In this document: piece after piece, positions 1 to 8,494 of the stretch | Numbering within the stretch: position 1 is the stretch's first letter | How the letters are laid out: every line of letters starts with the position of its first letter | Source: CAMLJR01 sp964631955 | GTDB lineage: Bacteria; Pseudomonadota; Gammaproteobacteria; Pseudomonadales; CAMLJR01 | Assembly: GCA_964631955.1 (NCBI GenBank) | Contig: CAZWBA010000004.1 | Location: 1-64,000, forward strand | Length of the DNA stretch: 64,000 nt | Direction: 5' to 3' | The notes under the pieces: generated by a model | What the model saw: the letters and a program-made list of their open reading frames with translations, nothing else | The model's database searches: none | What the model was told of the DNA's origin: nothing | Position numbers and translations under genes: made by a program

Positions 1-53
1 GACCCGATACTCCCTTAGCAGGGGAGCGCCTTCGGCCTCTCGGCCACCTCTCC
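1..53 (-). tRNA. tRNA-Ser (GCT), 3' part cut by window edge
   Basis: Read on the minus strand the sequence starts with the acceptor strand GGAGAGG at 53, then the D-arm block GCCGAGAGGCCGAAGGC and the anticodon arm CTCCCCTGCTAAGGGAG. The anticodon GCT is at 17-19, so it reads AGC/AGT serine codons. The long variable arm and T arm lie beyond the window. It closely follows the known gammaproteobacterial tRNA-Ser(GCT). It lies downstream of csrA on the same strand, the usual csrA - tRNA-Ser order. Confidence 0.93.
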
Positions 54-198
54 GTAAACTGTGTCGAACGACAACTACGTCGCTCAAATAACGGCGCTCG
101 ATAAAAAATGAAGAGCAACCGGTTAAATTTGCGGCCGGCATGATATCACAGACGACCGCGAATTACAGTTGAAAATCCGCCTTCGAATTTACTCGGTT

Positions 199-390
199 TC
201 AGCTCTGAAAAGTATCTTTATCCTGCTTTTCGCGCTGAATACGCTGATAAATTTCTTCGCGATGCACAGCCACTTCTTTGGGTGCATTGACACCGAGCCG
301 TACCTGATTTCCTTTCACTCCGAGCACGGTTACGGTGACATCGTCGCCGACCACCAAAGTCTCGCCAATACGGCGGGTTAAAATAAGCAT
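199..390 (-). CDS. csrA: Carbon storage regulator CsrA/RsmA
   Basis: The product is a 63-residue RNA-binding homodimer that binds GGA motifs in mRNA leaders and controls translation and stability of carbon-storage, motility and biofilm transcripts. It opens with the family signature MLILTRRIGE, and the RNA-contact arginine R44 in VHREEIY is present; length is normal. The leader has a very strong Shine-Dalgarno, GAGGTAGGAA, ending right at the ATG. This contains GGA and so could be a CsrA autoregulatory site (inference). It lies between lysC and tRNA-Ser, and its cognate upstream kinase GacS/BarA is in the same window at 22 kb. Confidence 0.97.
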   Translation of the reverse strand: MLILTRRIGETLVVGDDVTVTVLGVKGNQVRLGVNAPKEVAVHREEIYQRIQREKQDKDTFQS

Positions 391-509
391 TTCCTACCTC
401 TTAAAGCGGCAATCCGATCCCTTCTAAATCGCCACTCTACCCCGGTCTATAAAAGCCATGCCCCCTAGCACAGCCGTACCACCTTTTTTGGCCTGCTCTT
501 ATTAGCTCT

Positions 510-1739
510 TCATTGCGCTGCCGGCAGGTCCAACTCAAACGCCGAGTGCAATGCGCGCACGGCAAGCTCCATGAATTTCTCATCGATGACGACGGAAATT
601 TTTATCTCGGAAGTTGTAATCATTTGAATATTGATACCTACATCGGCCAGCGCCTTGAAGGTTTTGCTGGCGACGCCCGCGTGCGAACGCATGCCGACAC
701 CGACGATGGAAACCTTGCAGATTTTTGCATCTGTCTTCACGTCGCGCGCGCCGAGCTTTTTCGCAGTCTCTCGCAGAATCGCTTCCGCCTTTGCCAATTC
801 GTTGCGATGTACGGTGAAGGTGAAATCGGTGGTGTTGTCCTGTCCGACATTCTGCACGATCACATCGACTTCGATATTCGCCTCACCGATCGGGCCGAGA
901 ATCTGGTAGGCGACGCCGGGCGTATCGGGCACACCGACGATGGTCAGCTTGGCTTCGTCGCGATTGAAGGCAACACCAGAAATTGCTGGATTTTCCATAG
1001 TGGAATTGTCCTCGAGAGTAATCAATGTGCCGGGGCCGTCCTGGAAACTGTGCAGCACGCGAAGCGGCACGTTGTATTTACCGGCAAACTCGACCGAGCG
1101 GATTTGTAAAACCTTCGAGCCCAGACTCGCGAGCTCAAGCATTTCCTCGAAAGTGATTTTGTCGAGACGGCGCGCGGTGTCGACCACACGCGGGTCGGTG
1201 GTGTAGACGCCGTCGACATCGGTGTAGATCTGACATTCATCGGCTTTGAGCGCAGCTGCGAGCGCAACGCCCGTGGTATCCGAACCGCCGCGCCCGAGCG
1301 TAGTGATATTGCCGTTTTCGTCGATGCCCTGAAAACCCGCCACGACAACAATGGTGCCGCGCGCGAGGTCTGCACGAATATTTGCGTCGTCGATCTCCTT
1401 GATGCGCGCCTTCGTAAAAGCATCGTCAGTGACGATACGCACCTGCGCGCCGGTATACGATTTTGCGGTGTAACCGAGTTTGTGCAGCGCCATGCAGAGC
1501 AATGCAATCGTCACCTGTTCGCCGGTGGAAACGAGCACATCGAGTTCGCGCGGCGTGGGTTGATCCTGAATATTTCTGGCCAGGCCAATGAGACGATTGG
1601 TTTCACCGCTCATGGCCGATACGACCACGACGATATCGTGGCCCTGATCGCGGAATCTGGCGACTTTGGCGGCAACCTGCTGAATACGCTCGATCGAACC
1701 GACCGAGGTGCCGCCAAATTTTTGCACGATCAAACTCAT
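510..1739 (-). CDS. lysC: Aspartate kinase (lysine-sensitive type)
   Basis: The enzyme phosphorylates L-aspartate to 4-phospho-L-aspartate, the first step to lysine, threonine, methionine and diaminopimelate. The protein has 409 residues from MSLIVQKFGG. The kinase signature KFGGTSVG is at residues 7-14, followed by the amino-acid kinase fold to about residue 240 (GRGGSDTT is the substrate loop) and two C-terminal ACT domains (about 265-409) that normally bind lysine or threonine. An in-frame extension of 16 residues to 1787 is basic and unlike the family, so the ATG at 1739 is preferred. Length matches Pseudomonas-type LysC (about 411). Sits between alaS and csrA on the same strand, the classic order. 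Confidence 0.96.
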   Translation of the reverse strand: MSLIVQKFGGTSVGSIERIQQVAAKVARFRDQGHDIVVVVSAMSGETNRLIGLARNIQDQPTPRELDVLVSTGEQVTIALLCMALHKLGYTAKSYTGAQVRIVTDDAFTKARIKEIDDANIRADLARGTIVVVAGFQGIDENGNITTLGRGGSDTTGVALAAALKADECQIYTDVDGVYTTDPRVVDTARRLDKITFEEMLELASLGSKVLQIRSVEFAGKYNVPLRVLHSFQDGPGTLITLEDNSTMENPAISGVAFNRDEAKLTIVGVPDTPGVAYQILGPIGEANIEVDVIVQNVGQDNTTDFTFTVHRNELAKAEAILRETAKKLGARDVKTDAKICKVSIVGVGMRSHAGVASKTFKALADVGINIQMITTSEIKISVVIDEKFMELAVRALHSAFELDLPAAQ

Positions 1740-1874
1740 CGTATTAAGACGCTCTCGTGAACGCAGCCTTCGCCGCAAAATCTGCATACATCCAAACGGA
1801 TATATACAGATGCAGGGTTAAGAAAAAGACGCGGAATTAAACACCAAAACAGCACGAAATGAAACCGCTTCAAA

Positions 1875-4511
1875 TCAACGCCCGGCTACATAGTTTTCCG
1901 CTAAAGCCAGCGCCTGAGGCAATGCCGCGGGATTGGTGCCGCCACCCTGTGCCAGATCCGGACGACCGCCGCCCTTGCCGCCCACCGCCGCCGCAGCCTG
2001 CGCGAGCAATTCACCGGCTTTGAAACGTCCGGTCAAATCCTTGGTCACGCCCGCGGCCAGTATTACTTTGTCGCCGTCGACCGCGCCGAGCAGAATTACC
2101 GCCGAGCCGAGTTTATTCTTCAATTGATCGAGCGTATCGCGCAGCGATTTGGCATCGGCGCCATCGAGTCGCGCGGCGAGCACCTGCACGCCGCTGACAG
2201 TTTTCGTCTGCGCTGCGAGATCGCTGCCCGCCGCGCTCGCGAGTTTACTTTTTATCTGGGCCAGATCTTTTTCAAGCGTTCTGACGTTATCGAGCACCTG
2301 CGCGACGCGTTGCGGAATTTCATCGGGCGCGGATTTAAGCGCAGCGGCGACCTCGTTCAATACATTTTCCTGTTTGTGTACCAACGCCAGCGCGCCGATA
2401 CCGGTGGTCGCTTCGATACGGCGCACACCCGCCGCAACGCCGCTCTCAGCAATAATTTTGAACAACCCGATATCGCCCGTACGCAACACGTGCGTACCAC
2501 CGCACAACTCCGCCGAGCTACCGATATTGAGCACGCGCACCTCATCGCCGTATTTTTCGCCGAACAACATCATCGCGCCGGTTTTCTGTGCTTCGGCAAT
2601 CGGCATCACACGCGCCTGCGTTGCCAGGTTCGCGAGCACTTCGCGATTGACCAGATACTCGATGTTGCGAATTTCGTCTTTGGTGAGCGGTGCGTTGTGC
2701 GCAAAGTCGAAACGTGTTTTTTCGGAATCGACGAGCGAACCCTTCTGCTGCACATGCGCGCCGAGCACTTCGCGCAACGCTTTATGCATCAAGTGAGTTG
2801 CAGAGTGATTGCGCACCGTGCTCGCACGACGCTCGGTATCGACGCGCGCAGTGACGGTATCGCCAACGCGCAACGAACCCGAACGCAATTCACCGTGATG
2901 ACCGAACACATCGGCCTGAATTTTTTGCGTGTCTTCGACATTGAAAATCGTCGTGCACACATTGCCCGCGATCAATTCACCGCTATCGCCGACCTGACCG
3001 CCCGACTCCGCATAAAACGGCGTGTTATCGAGCACGACCACGCCAATTTCACCGTCGCGCAATTCCTGTACCGAAGTGCCGTCGCGATACAGCGCCGTGA
3101 TTTTCGCACCGGCGACTTCGAGTTTTTCGTAACCGTGAAATTGAGTGGCAACACCGGAATATTCGAGGCCGAGTGCCATTTTGAATTTGCCCGCACCGCG
3201 CGCCATTTCGCGTTGGCGCGCCATCGCCGCATCGAAACCATCGGTGTCGACTTTCACGTCGCGCTCGCGGCAAACGTCGGCGGTTAAATCCAGCGGGAAG
3301 CCATAGGTGTCATGCAACTTGAACGCAGTCTCACCGTCGAGAGTATCGCGCTTCGTGTTGATGAGCTCCGCGAGCGCACCGTCAAGAATTTGCATGCCGT
3401 TTTCGATGGTTTCGAAGAAGCGCTCTTCTTCAAGTCGCAACACTTCAGCAATACGCGCTTCCGCTTCTTTTAATTCGGCATACGCATCGCCCATTTCCGC
3501 AACGAGATCGGGTACGAGCCTGAAGAAAAATGCATTGCGCGCACCGAGTTTGTAACCGTGACGAATCGCGCGGCGGATGATGCGGCGCAATACATAACCG
3601 CGGCCTTCGTTGCTCGGAATCACGCCGTCGGCAATCAGAAACGAACAGGCGCGAATATGATCGGCCAATACTTTTAGCGATGGACTATTTAAATCGGTCG
3701 TGTGAGTTTCGCGCGCAGCGGCAGCAATCAATGTCTGAAATAAATCGATTTCGTAATTCGCATGCACGTGTTGCAGCACAGCGGAAATACGTTCGAGGCC
3801 CATGCCGGTATCGACACTCGGCTTCGGCAATTTATGCATCACGCCCTGCTCATCGCGATTGAACTGCATGAACACGTTGTTCCAGATTTCGATGTAACGA
3901 TCGCCGTCTTCTTCGGGCGAGCCGGGTGGGCCGCCCCAGATGCCTTCGCCGTGATCGTAGAAAATTTCGGTGCACGGACCGCACGGCCCAGTGTCGCCCA
4001 TCATCCAGAAATTATCGGATGCATAACGCGAACCCTTGTTGTCGCCGATGCGAATCAGACGCTCGGCCGGCACGCCGACTTCTTTATTCCAGATGTCGTA
4101 GGCTTCGTCGTCTTCGGCGTAAACGGTGACCCACAATTTTTCGCTCGGCAGATTGAGCCATTGCTTCGACGTTAGAAATTCCCACGCATACGCGATCGCA
4201 TCGCGCTTGAAGTAATCGCCGAACGAAAAATTGCCGAGCATTTCGAAAAAGGTGTGGTGGCGCGCGGTGTAGCCGACATTTTCCAGATCGTTGTGTTTGC
4301 CGCCGGCGCGCACACATTTCTGCGAGGTGGTTGCGCGCGTATACGGACGCTTGTCGAAACCGAGAAAGACATCCTTGAATTGATTCATGCCCGCATTGGT
4401 GAAAAGCAATGTGGGATCTTCGTGTGGAACGAGCGAACTGCTGGCGACGCGGGTGTGCCCCTTGCTTTCGAAAAACCGTAAAAAGGCTTCGCGGATTTCT
4501 GCGCTCTTCAT
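1875..4511 (-). CDS. alaS: Alanyl-tRNA synthetase
   Basis: The enzyme charges tRNA-Ala and edits mischarged Ser/Gly-tRNA-Ala in the cytoplasm. The product has 878 residues from MKSAEIREAF, like E. coli AlaS (876). An N-terminal class II catalytic core is visible (SKGHTRVASSSLVPHEDPTLL, then NAGMNQFKD). The editing domain carries the HxxxH zinc/editing motif (HSATHLMHKALR) and the downstream CGGTH motif, and a C-terminal DHHA1-like domain is rich in AAA/GGKGGGRPDLAQGGG. A GTG codon three residues upstream (4520) is an alternative start. It is followed on the same strand by lysC, 135 bp downstream. Confidence 0.97.
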   Translation of the reverse strand: MKSAEIREAFLRFFESKGHTRVASSSLVPHEDPTLLFTNAGMNQFKDVFLGFDKRPYTRATTSQKCVRAGGKHNDLENVGYTARHHTFFEMLGNFSFGDYFKRDAIAYAWEFLTSKQWLNLPSEKLWVTVYAEDDEAYDIWNKEVGVPAERLIRIGDNKGSRYASDNFWMMGDTGPCGPCTEIFYDHGEGIWGGPPGSPEEDGDRYIEIWNNVFMQFNRDEQGVMHKLPKPSVDTGMGLERISAVLQHVHANYEIDLFQTLIAAAARETHTTDLNSPSLKVLADHIRACSFLIADGVIPSNEGRGYVLRRIIRRAIRHGYKLGARNAFFFRLVPDLVAEMGDAYAELKEAEARIAEVLRLEEERFFETIENGMQILDGALAELINTKRDTLDGETAFKLHDTYGFPLDLTADVCRERDVKVDTDGFDAAMARQREMARGAGKFKMALGLEYSGVATQFHGYEKLEVAGAKITALYRDGTSVQELRDGEIGVVVLDNTPFYAESGGQVGDSGELIAGNVCTTIFNVEDTQKIQADVFGHHGELRSGSLRVGDTVTARVDTERRASTVRNHSATHLMHKALREVLGAHVQQKGSLVDSEKTRFDFAHNAPLTKDEIRNIEYLVNREVLANLATQARVMPIAEAQKTGAMMLFGEKYGDEVRVLNIGSSAELCGGTHVLRTGDIGLFKIIAESGVAAGVRRIEATTGIGALALVHKQENVLNEVAAALKSAPDEIPQRVAQVLDNVRTLEKDLAQIKSKLASAAGSDLAAQTKTVSGVQVLAARLDGADAKSLRDTLDQLKNKLGSAVILLGAVDGDKVILAAGVTKDLTGRFKAGELLAQAAAAVGGKGGGRPDLAQGGGTNPAALPQALALAENYVAGR

Positions 4512-4631
4512 TGTGTGCACACCGTTGAGGACCGATCTGGCGTGCGCCGCCGGGCGCTCGCGTCATGGATAGATTGATGATAAGGCCGCGCAGTATAAGG
4601 GAATTGTCGCGAAAACCTCTATGTCGCCTGT

Positions 4632-4662
4632 ATTCCCTCTCCCATTTGGGAAGGAGGGAGAA
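4632..4662. repeat. Small CCCTCTCCC palindrome, copy 1
   Basis: An imperfect palindrome (CCCTCTCCC ... GGGAAGGAGGG around ATTT) lies just downstream of the Trm112-like gene's stop codon. Two closely similar palindromes occur at 57005-57036 (after fabV) and 60876-60903 (between purC and the DUF2946 gene). It is probably a dispersed intergenic hairpin unit that also serves as a transcript end. Confidence 0.6.
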
Positions 4663-4670
4663 AACCGGCT

Positions 4671-4859
4671 CTATTTACCGAGCTTTTCATCGGCGGTCAG
4701 TTGGCGGGCTTCGCTTTCGAGCATGACAGGGATACCGTCGCGAACCGGATAGGCCAGACCGCTCGCGCGGCAGATCAGCTCCTGCTTCGCTTCGTCGTAA
4801 TCGAGCGGCGCCTTGCTCACGGGGCAGACCAGAATACCGAGCAGTTTTTTATCCAGCAT
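4671..4859 (-). CDS. Trm112/YcaR-like small zinc-binding family protein
   Basis: This is a 62-residue protein of the UPF0434/Trm112 family starting at MLDKKLLGILVCPVSKAPL. The visible family features are LLxILVCP near the N-terminus, a middle AYPVRDGIPVML block and a conserved C-terminal tail. Only one cysteine of the zinc-ribbon pair (CPVSK) is present near the start and another (ICRAS) in the middle, so zinc binding is uncertain. The longer reading from 4889 adds ten residues not seen in the family. In many relatives ycaR sits between lpxK and kdsB; here it stands alone between alaS and an M23 peptidase gene. Bacterial members are thought to be small adaptor proteins, but a precise role is not known to me. 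Confidence 0.85.
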   Translation of the reverse strand: MLDKKLLGILVCPVSKAPLDYDEAKQELICRASGLAYPVRDGIPVMLESEARQLTADEKLGK

Positions 4860-4905
4860 TAGCTCTCTCGCCTCTATAAAACTCGTCATAAAAAAGTTTG
4901 ATCAG

Positions 4906-5757
4906 CTATTCCCCGCTCTGATGGGAGGGGGAAGAAATTGAGGGCATCGCCGCGACGATCAATTGCGGATCGATGCGCACACCGAACCAGTTGATGCGCC
5001 AGTCCAGGTGCGGCCCGGATGCCCGACCGGTGGCGCCGACTTCGCCCACCACCTGCCCGGCCTGCACGGTATCTCCGGTTTTCACGAGCAGCCGGCTCAA
5101 GTGCATGAAGGTGGATGATACTCCGTAGCCGTGATCCATGATCAGCGTTCCGCCCGAAAAAAACAGATCGGGCTCGGCCAGTGTTACCGTCGCTGCGGCC
5201 GGCGCGCGGACGGGCGTACCGATCGGTGCCGCGACATCGACACCGAAATGCGGCCTGCGCGGCTCACCATTGTAAAAGCGCTGGCTGCCGTAAACACCGC
5301 TGATCCGCCCCAGCAATGGCCACTCGAATGGACCGAGAAATTCCGTGCGATCACTGTTGACCGCCCGCGCCGCTTCGACCAGCTTTTGCTCGCGCGCGAT
5401 TCGCTCAAGCTCTTCGGGCGGCGGTGCGACTGTGCGCTGCGGCACGCCGGTCACGCGCTGAATATCGTATTTGCGTTGCGACACCTTTAGCGTGCGAGTT
5501 TCCTTGCGGCCATCGCGCTCGATAACAAGTTGTGCGGTCGATGGCGCATCGCGATCGAAGCCGATAACGAATTCGCCATTCGGAGTGGTGCGCACCGCCT
5601 TATCGTCGAGCCGAATGCGTGAACCACTGACGGCGCGTCCATACACCAGACCACCCTGCCCGGGCTGGCCACGCAGCTCGATCAAAGGATCCGCCTGAAT
5701 CCCAACGCTGAAATTCATGAGCACGATCAAAAAATAAATCGGGAAATAATGTCGCAT
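4906..5757 (-). CDS. M23-family (LytM-type) envelope peptidase, HxD variant
   Basis: This is a predicted secreted cell-wall endopeptidase or amidase activator of 283 residues from MRHYFPIYFLIV. Residues 1-23 form a signal peptide (hydrophobic stretch, then IQADPL). A beta-rich N-terminal half (about 24-110) precedes a LytM/peptidase M23 domain (about 150-265): the zinc-binding HxxxD is present as HFGVD, the catalytic histidine as FMHLS, and the glycine turn as VGATGRASGPH. The usual HxH of the active site reads HLDW, so the third zinc ligand is Asp instead of His. The subgroup with HLD looks familiar to me, but activity cannot be judged from sequence. The TTG at 5772 is a weaker start. Divergent from greB, with a 93-bp gap. 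Confidence 0.88.
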   Translation of the reverse strand: MRHYFPIYFLIVLMNFSVGIQADPLIELRGQPGQGGLVYGRAVSGSRIRLDDKAVRTTPNGEFVIGFDRDAPSTAQLVIERDGRKETRTLKVSQRKYDIQRVTGVPQRTVAPPPEELERIAREQKLVEAARAVNSDRTEFLGPFEWPLLGRISGVYGSQRFYNGEPRRPHFGVDVAAPIGTPVRAPAAATVTLAEPDLFFSGGTLIMDHGYGVSSTFMHLSRLLVKTGDTVQAGQVVGEVGATGRASGPHLDWRINWFGVRIDPQLIVAAMPSISSPSHQSGE

Positions 5758-5850
5758 CGTCGAGAAATTCAAATACCGTTCGTGAATATGTTTAACATAT
5801 TACTTCATTCGATCCTGTTCATCTCATTCAGCGAGGAGTCTTCGTATCCA

Positions 5851-6357
5851 ATGAGCCGTTATCGTCCGCCGCAGCGCCGCGGTTCGCGCTATATCACTCC
5901 CGAAGGTATGCAGACTTTGCGCGCGGAATTGCATCAGCTCTGGAAAGTGGAACGCCCGCAGGTCACCGCCGTCGTGCACGAAGCGGCAAAGAATGGCGAC
6001 CGCTCGGAAAATGGCGATTATATTTACGGCAAGCGTCGCCTGCGCGAAATCGATTCGCGCGTGCGCTTTTTAACGAAACGCATCGATGAACTCGAAGTGG
6101 TGGATGCGCTGCCAGACGATCACGAAAAAGTTTTCTTCGGTGCGTGGGTGACTGTCGAGGACGAAGATGGCGGCGAACAAACGTATCGCATCGTCGGTCC
6201 CGATGAATTCGATCTGAAGCAGAATAAATTGAGCATGGATTCGCCGCTCGCACGCGCACTGCTCGGCAAGCGCGTCGACGACGATATTATTTTCCAGAGC
6301 CCCGCCGGCGAACGGGAGCTCTATATCGTCGCTGTGTCGTACACATCCCCCGCTTGA
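5851..6357 (+). CDS. greB: Transcription elongation factor GreB
   Basis: The factor rescues backtracked RNA polymerase by stimulating cleavage of the 3' end of the nascent RNA. The protein has 168 residues from MSRYRPPQRRGSRYITPEGM: an N-terminal coiled-coil (about 15-80) with the acidic catalytic tip in AAKNGDRSENGDYIYGKRRLREID, then an FKBP-like C-terminal domain (about 85-160). GDRSENGDYIYGK with two extra aromatic residues is typical of GreB rather than GreA. The start is fixed by a GAGGAG Shine-Dalgarno at about 5833; a 34-residue upstream extension has no family match. Divergent from the M23 gene; convergent with the LysE-type gene. Confidence 0.95.
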   Translation: MSRYRPPQRRGSRYITPEGMQTLRAELHQLWKVERPQVTAVVHEAAKNGDRSENGDYIYGKRRLREIDSRVRFLTKRIDELEVVDALPDDHEKVFFGAWVTVEDEDGGEQTYRIVGPDEFDLKQNKLSMDSPLARALLGKRVDDDIIFQSPAGERELYIVAVSYTSPA

Positions 6358-6377
6358 ATTGATCGCTCGCAATACCG

Positions 6378-6998
6378 CTAGAAACGCTGCGCGCCGAGCA
6401 GTATTCCCGAAACAATAAAAACCACACCTGCGGCTGCTTCGACCCAGTGAAAATAACGCGCGCTGCGCAGGCATCGGCTCGCCGATACGAACAGCAACGC
6501 GTAGGCATACATCGCCGCGAAATCGATGACGGTGGCGATGGCGCCGAACAGCGCGATCTGCCACGCGACCGAATACGCCGCATCGGGATTCGGGTCGAGA
6601 AATTGCGGCAGCAGCGCCGCCCAGTACAGTACGCCCTTCGGATTGGCCAGATGAGTCAGCACACCCTGCAGCATCGGCGCGCGCAACGGCATCTCCTCCA
6701 CTGCGCCTGTCTGCGAAGCCGATCCCGCGCGCAGCATGCGGCAGCCCAGATAGATGAGATAGGCCGCGCCGCAGTAGCGGACCGCCGTGAATAGCGGCGC
6801 GGAAGCGATGACGAGAGCCACCAGCCCCAGCGCGGCCAGTGCCAGAAACAGAATATTGATCAGCGAGATGCCGATGATTGCCCGCAGCGCAGGCATCATC
6901 CCCTGCCGGAGAGCGAAACCGATCACGAGCATGACATTGGGACCGGGCGCGAGGCAGGCCGCGAGCGTCATGCCGGAAAACAGAAGGAGCGACGTCAT
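6378..6998 (-). CDS. LysE/RhtB-family amino-acid exporter
   Basis: This is an inner-membrane translocator of 206 residues with about six hydrophobic segments. The N-terminus has the family signature LAPGPNVMLVIGFALRQG (about 16-33), and a second conserved block, NPKGVLYWAALLPQF, is in the middle. Family members export amino acids such as lysine, threonine or homoserine lactone; the substrate here cannot be told. It is a single gene, convergent with greB (20 bp between stops), with a 322-bp upstream gap that holds a candidate small RNA on the other strand. Confidence 0.88.
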   Translation of the reverse strand: MTSLLLFSGMTLAACLAPGPNVMLVIGFALRQGMMPALRAIIGISLINILFLALAALGLVALVIASAPLFTAVRYCGAAYLIYLGCRMLRAGSASQTGAVEEMPLRAPMLQGVLTHLANPKGVLYWAALLPQFLDPNPDAAYSVAWQIALFGAIATVIDFAAMYAYALLFVSASRCLRSARYFHWVEAAAGVVFIVSGILLGAQRF

Positions 6999-7153
6999 GC
7001 TTGTCTCGGCAAATCATTCGCATCATCGGGAATGGATGTCTGGTATCAGTTTGACCAGAGAACATTGGAGATTCGCTGCTGGCAGCATCACAGCATTTCC
7101 GTGCAGGGACTCACAAAAACCTGAATACGCCGGGCAGTCATCAGAACCGTTGC

Positions 7154-7251
7154 TATAGTGAGTTCATGGCAGCTGCGCAGCGCAGCTAACAGTGATGCTC
7201 AGGTTCTCTCCCTAGAAAGAAAATTGACGCCGCCTCCGGGCGGCTTTTTTT
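7154..7251 (+). ncRNA. Candidate small RNA, about 85 nt, with own promoter and terminator
   Basis: No family recognised. An extended -10 element (TG-C-TATAGT, 7151-7159) predicts a start near 7166. The -35 region at 7131-7136 is poor, as expected for an extended -10 promoter. The transcript would contain a hairpin with 7-bp arms (AGCTGCG/CGCAGCT, 7171-7187), about 40 nt of mostly single-stranded sequence and a textbook intrinsic terminator (GCCGCC-TCCG-GGCGGC then seven T, 7229-7251). It lies in the gap between the LysE-type gene and trpS, on the opposite strand to both. A seven-codon reading frame from 7168 (MAAAQRS) has no Shine-Dalgarno. Confidence 0.5.
7229..7251 (+). terminator. Rho-independent terminator of the candidate sRNA
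   Basis: A perfect 6-bp GC stem (GCCGCC/GGCGGC), a 4-nt TCCG loop and a run of seven T on the plus strand. No annotated plus-strand gene precedes it within 870 bp, which is the main reason to propose a short transcript ending here. Confidence 0.85.
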
Positions 7252-7282
7252 CGTCTCGGTTTTCTCTGAACAATTTCGGAAT

Positions 7283-7309
7283 CGTCATTCCCGCCTGCGC
7301 GGGAACGAC
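7283..7309. repeat. GTCATTCCCGC-type palindrome near trpS stop
   Basis: Inverted repeat with GTCATTCCCGC / GCGGGAACGAC arms around CTGC. A related unit is at 44956-44979. This short dispersed hairpin type is common at gene ends in many proteobacteria. It lies just past the trpS stop codon and could stabilise the mRNA end. Confidence 0.6.
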
Positions 7310-7320
7310 CGTGAGCCGCT

Positions 7321-8328
7321 TTAGACGATCGGCACGATGCCCACCGCGCGCCGCGCCTTAGCCAACAGTGACGAGGCCTCGGCTCGCGCTTTCTCTGCGC
7401 CTTTTTTCAGGACTGCTTCAATATGATCGGGATTGGCAAGCAACTCTTCGTAACGCAAACGTGCGGACAGCAACTCTTCATTGATTAAACCGAACAATTC
7501 TTTCTTCGCCTGCCCCCATGCAATGCCCGCTGCGAATTGATCGCGCATATATTGCGTCTGTTCGGGTGTTGCGAAAGCCTGCCAGATCTGAAACACCGTC
7601 GAATCGCCCGGATCCTTCGGCTGACCCGGTTCAAGCAAATTGGTTTTCACTTTATTGATGAGCTTCTGCAGTTCTTTTTCGGACGAAAATAAAGGAATCG
7701 TATTGCCATAGCTTTTACTCATCTTGCGGCCATCGAGCCCGCCGAGCACCGCCACGTTGCCTTCAATCTGCGCTTCGGGCAACACGAACAATTCCCCGTA
7801 AATATGATTGAAGCGCTGGCCGATATCGCGCGCCATTTCGATGTGCTGAATCTGATCGCGACCCACCGGAATTTTGTGCGCATTGAACATCAGAATATCG
7901 GCGGCCATCAGAATCGGATACGAGAACAATCCCATCGTGATCGCATAATCGGGATCCTCTCCTGATTCTTCATTTTTCTGCACCGAATCCTTATACGCAT
8001 GCGAGCGATTCATCAAACCCTTCGCGGTGACGCAGGTGAGAATCCAGGTCAGCTCGGTAATTTCCGGCACATCGGACTGGCGATAGAACGTCGTGGTATC
8101 GGTATCGAGACCGAGCGCGAGCCAGGTCGCCGCGATCTCTTTGGTCGATTTGCGCACGAGCTCGGGATCCTGACATTTGATCAGCGCGTGATAATCGGCA
8201 AGAAAGAAAAACGAATCGAGACTGCCATCGCGACTCGCCCGGATCGCAGGGCGAATGGCGCCTACATAGTTGCCGAGATGCGGTGTGCCCGTGGTGGTGA
8301 TACCGGTGAGAACGCGCTGCTTTTTCAT
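7321..8328 (-). CDS. trpS: Tryptophanyl-tRNA synthetase
   Basis: The cytoplasmic enzyme charges tRNA-Trp. The protein has 335 residues, a normal bacterial TrpRS length. The class I signature appears as GTPHLGNY (residues 14-21, the HIGH equivalent) and KMSKS in GRKMSKSYGN (about residue 200). The tryptophan/ATP site block PVGRDQIQHIEMARDIGQRFN lies between them. The C-terminal helical domain ends KARRAVGIVPIV. It stands alone on the minus strand, with the TerC gene 166 bp upstream. Confidence 0.97.
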   Translation of the reverse strand: MKKQRVLTGITTTGTPHLGNYVGAIRPAIRASRDGSLDSFFFLADYHALIKCQDPELVRKSTKEIAATWLALGLDTDTTTFYRQSDVPEITELTWILTCVTAKGLMNRSHAYKDSVQKNEESGEDPDYAITMGLFSYPILMAADILMFNAHKIPVGRDQIQHIEMARDIGQRFNHIYGELFVLPEAQIEGNVAVLGGLDGRKMSKSYGNTIPLFSSEKELQKLINKVKTNLLEPGQPKDPGDSTVFQIWQAFATPEQTQYMRDQFAAGIAWGQAKKELFGLINEELLSARLRYEELLANPDHIEAVLKKGAEKARAEASSLLAKARRAVGIVPIV

Positions 8329-8494
8329 TGCTGTTTCGCTTAATTCGCTGCTGCTTTGGGAGATCGATGCGTGCTTTTACGAGCGCGAACGATAACAGAT
8401 TTACCGGGAATCTTTCACCCTGAACGCGCTCGCCCGTCTTTCTGCAACGCTGCATTCGACTTGCGATACGGCTGCGCCTGTCTCGACGCTGACC

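Noticed and set aside
1740..1874. Lysine riboswitch before lysC
   Set aside because: The leader is 135 nt and shows none of the conserved lysine aptamer helices.
2124..3287. Long open frame (387 codons) antisense to alaS
   Set aside because: It lies wholly inside alaS on the other strand, is rich in His/Arg/Phe in the way typical of antisense shadows in GC-rich genes, and shows no family motif.
7168..7191. Seven-codon micro-ORF in the candidate sRNA
   Set aside because: No ribosome binding site and no regulated gene downstream on that strand, so a leader peptide is unlikely.
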